Shown here in pieces: positions 61,998-64,000 of a DNA stretch of 64,000 nucleotides. Position numbers and translations under genes: made by a program. Location of the stretch: positions 406,545-470,544 of the forward strand of contig NZ_LN913006.1 of the NCBI RefSeq assembly GCF_001487165.1, in the 5' to 3' direction. Position 1 is the first letter of the stretch; the number at the start of each line of letters is the position of its first letter. The DNA comes from Blautia massiliensis (ex Durand et al. 2017) (lineage in GTDB: Bacteria; Bacillota; Clostridia; Lachnospirales; Lachnospiraceae). Below the pieces are notes generated by a model. It was not told where the DNA came from. It did not search any database and worked only from the letters and a program-made list of their open reading frames with translations.

Positions 61998-64000
61998 TTA
62001 TTTCTTGAATTCTACAATGGTCACGCCGGCATCGCCTTCTCCGAATTCGCCGAGACGGAAGGAAGCTACGTGCTTTTGGCGCTTCAGGTAATTGTGGACA
62101 CCTTTGCGGAGGGCACCGGTACCTTTTCCGTGAACGATACGGACGGATTTCATGTGTGCGATATAGGCGTCATCCAGATATTTATCCAGCTCTGCAACTG
62201 CCTCATCTACAGTTTTTCCGAGAAGATTGATCTCTGTGGAAATGCTGGCTGCCTTGGACATACGGATTTTTCCGGCGCCGGTACGCTGCATGGACGGAGT
62301 AGTGATCACCGGCTCGTCCACAAGCTCCAGATCGGAGATATGAACCTTGGAACGTATGATACCCATCTGCACAAAGAGATATCCTCTGGAATCCGGATGA
62401 CTGGAAACTGTTCCCTTGAGATTCAGGCTGAGCACCTTTACGGTATCGCCAAGAGAAAGATCGGATGGCTTCAGCTGTTTCTTTGGCTTTTGCTTCTGCT
62501 GCCTGGAAGACATTCCATTTTCGGCTTTTGACATACGTTTTTTCAGGTTCTGGCGCTCTTTTTCCACGGAAGCGGTATCTACGTGATCCTTCTGGAATTT
62601 ATGGAAAAGCTTCATGGTCTGATCTGCGTATTCCTTGGTATCGCGGAGAATCGCATGTGCCTGTTCATTGGCTTCTCTGAGAATCCGCTCTTTACGTTCA
62701 TCCAGTTTTTCTTCTTTTTCCTGAAGGGATTTTTTCAGCTCTTCTACCTGCTCTTTGTAACGGGCAATTTCAGCACGCTCGTTTTCGATGGTGACACGGC
62801 TCTGCTCCAGGGATGTCAGAACATCTTCAAAAGATTCATCCTGCTCGCTGATCTGTTCCTTTGCTTTGTCGATGATGAAATCCGGAAGCCCCAGCTTGGA
62901 AGAAATGGCAAATGCGTTACTTTTTCCCGGAACACCGATCAGAAGGCGGTAGGTCGGACGTAAGGTTTCCACATCGAATTCACAGCAGGCATTTTCCACA
63001 CCTGGAGTGGAGAGGGCATAGATCTTCAGTTCGCTGTAATGGGTGGTTGCCATGGTACGGATACCCTGCTCGTGAAGATGTGACAGGATCGCAATGGCAA
63101 GAGCGGCACCCTCTGTAGGGTCCGTACCTGCACCAAGCTCATCGAAGAGGACCAGGGAATCCTGATCTGCGGATTTCAGGAAGGAAACCACGTTTGTCAT
63201 ATGAGAGGAGAAGGTACTTAAGGACTGTTCAATGCTCTGCTCATCTCCGATATCAGCATAAACCTCGCGGAAAAGTGCAAGTTCGGAACGATCGAGCGCC
63301 GGGATATGGAGACCCGACTGTCCCATCATGGTAAGAAGACCTACGGTTTTCAGAGAAACAGTTTTACCACCGGTGTTTGGTCCGGTGACAACCAGGAGGT
63401 CAAAATCATCCCCGAGACGGATGTCAATAGGAACGGCTTTTTTCTTATCGATCAGTGGATGACGGGCCTGGCGAAGCCGGATCCGGCCTTCTGTGTTGAA
63501 AACAGGTTCACTGGCGTTCATGTCCATGGCAAGTGCGGCACGGGCAAAAATAAAGTCCAGCTGTACCATGATGGAAAGATCTGCGTGAATAGCCTCCAGC
63601 TCAGCAGCTACCTGCTGGCTTAAGGATGCAAGGATTACTTCGATCTCTTTCTGCTCTTTCAGCTCCAGCTCGCGGATGTCGTTGTTCAGCTTGACAACAG
63701 CCATGGGCTCAATGAAAAGAGTGGAACCTGTGGCGGACTGGTCGTGGATCATACCGGGAACCTGGCCTTTATATTCAGCTTTTACCGGGATACAGTAGCG
63801 ACCGTCGCGCATGGTGATAACGGAATCCTGAAGATAATTCCTGGCACTTCCTGCAACCAGAGAAGAAAGCTGGGTGTGTATCCGGTCGTTGGTGGCTTTA
63901 ATGCTGCGGCGGATCTGACGAAGCGTGCTGCTGGCATCGTCACTGATCTCATCCTCAGAAAGGATACAGCGGCGGATCTCTGTGCTGAGGGGGGTCAGAG
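61998..64000 (-). CDS. mutS2: Endonuclease MutS2 (partial, 5' end beyond window)
   Basis: The C-terminal ~667 residues of MutS2. The frame stays open to the window edge (upstream residues 'LTPLSTEIRRCILSEDEISD' read in frame), so the ATG at 63812 is internal. Visible are the MutS core with Walker A 'VTGPNTGGKTVSLKTVGLL', Walker B 'LVLFDELGAGTDPTEGAAL', a long coiled coil ('EEKEEKLDERKERILREANE'), a KOW-like segment and the C-terminal Smr nuclease ('INLLGKTVDEAVAELDKYLD', 'VRIVHGKGTGALRKGV'). MutS2 limits recombination and rescues collided ribosomes. Confidence 0.96.
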   Translation of the reverse strand, partial: LTPLSTEIRRCILSEDEISDDASSTLRQIRRSIKATNDRIHTQLSSLVAGSARNYLQDSVITMRDGRYCIPVKAEYKGQVPGMIHDQSATGSTLFIEPMAVVKLNNDIRELELKEQKEIEVILASLSQQVAAELEAIHADLSIMVQLDFIFARAALAMDMNASEPVFNTEGRIRLRQARHPLIDKKKAVPIDIRLGDDFDLLVVTGPNTGGKTVSLKTVGLLTMMGQSGLHIPALDRSELALFREVYADIGDEQSIEQSLSTFSSHMTNVVSFLKSADQDSLVLFDELGAGTDPTEGAALAIAILSHLHEQGIRTMATTHYSELKIYALSTPGVENACCEFDVETLRPTYRLLIGVPGKSNAFAISSKLGLPDFIIDKAKEQISEQDESFEDVLTSLEQSRVTIENERAEIARYKEQVEELKKSLQEKEEKLDERKERILREANEQAHAILRDTKEYADQTMKLFHKFQKDHVDTASVEKERQNLKKRMSKAENGMSSRQQKQKPKKQLKPSDLSLGDTVKVLSLNLKGTVSSHPDSRGYLFVQMGIIRSKVHISDLELVDEPVITTPSMQRTGAGKIRMSKAASISTEINLLGKTVDEAVAELDKYLDDAYIAHMKSVRIVHGKGTGALRKGVHNYLKRQKHVASFRLGEFGEGDAGVTIVEFKK

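Overview
The window looks like a chromosomal segment of a Gram-positive gut anaerobe of the class Clostridia, most likely family Lachnospiraceae. This is inferred from gene content: a PolC-type replicase, CodY, class III fructose-bisphosphatase, a CIRCE-controlled groESL operon, a gram-positive yifB-dprA-topA-codY block, a ZTP riboswitch over a split purH, and several families typical of gut clostridia (DUF378, DUF5067, DUF4080, DUF6020). I see no phage, transposase, CRISPR array or plasmid functions; this is mostly core chromosome.

Layout. 1-510: the 3' end of a 23S rRNA gene, with no 5S gene before the terminator. 0.6-6.7 kb: an ECF transporter S component, remnants of a membrane-protein gene and an AraC regulator, a MATE exporter behind a structured leader, an RluA pseudouridine synthase and a NarL-type two-component system. 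7-10.2 kb: a divergent three-gene ABC exporter operon, probably the target of that system. 10.3-13.4 kb: a 2-hydroxyacid dehydrogenase, a Nudix hydrolase, and pyrimidine salvage (udp-cdd). 13.6-15.4 kb: six tRNA genes (Trp, Ser and a duplicated Gly-Gly pair) around serine acetyltransferase. 15.5-26.4 kb: small membrane proteins, a lipase-like hydrolase, malQ, VanZ-like protein, thyA-folA, ilvE and xpaC-telA.

26.5-34.1 kb: ispG-polC (translationally coupled) and fbp. 34.2-43.9 kb: a surface protein, an XRE regulator, yifB-dprA-topA-codY and groESL. 43.9-48.4 kb: a purine block with guaB, a peptidoglycan amidase, then a ZTP riboswitch controlling an archaeal-type IMP cyclohydrolase and a stand-alone AICAR formyltransferase. 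48.6-53.8 kb: tRNA-Gly, a lysozyme-like protein, a 3D-domain protein, tRNA-Phe, an iron alcohol dehydrogenase and a thioredoxin system whose reductase lacks the usual NADPH motifs. 53.9-59.8 kb: a polytopic DUF6020 protein, a Crp/Fnr regulator, a MITE-like palindromic element, then a DUF4080 radical SAM protein, a 35-residue membrane microprotein, an AIR-synthase-like protein and trmL. 59.9-64 kb: mutS2 (running off the right edge) followed by an OmpR-type two-component system on the minus strand.

The items most worth a second look are the MATE leader (possible guanidine-IV-type riboswitch), the ZTP/split-purH module, CodY-box-like sites before codY and yifB-dprA, the atypical thioredoxin reductase, the DUF4080-microprotein-AIRS cluster, and two families of small palindromic repeats. 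Promoters are given by TTGACA/TATAAT-like boxes with 17-18 bp spacing read by eye; none is experimentally supported here. No wholly new biological system is evident.
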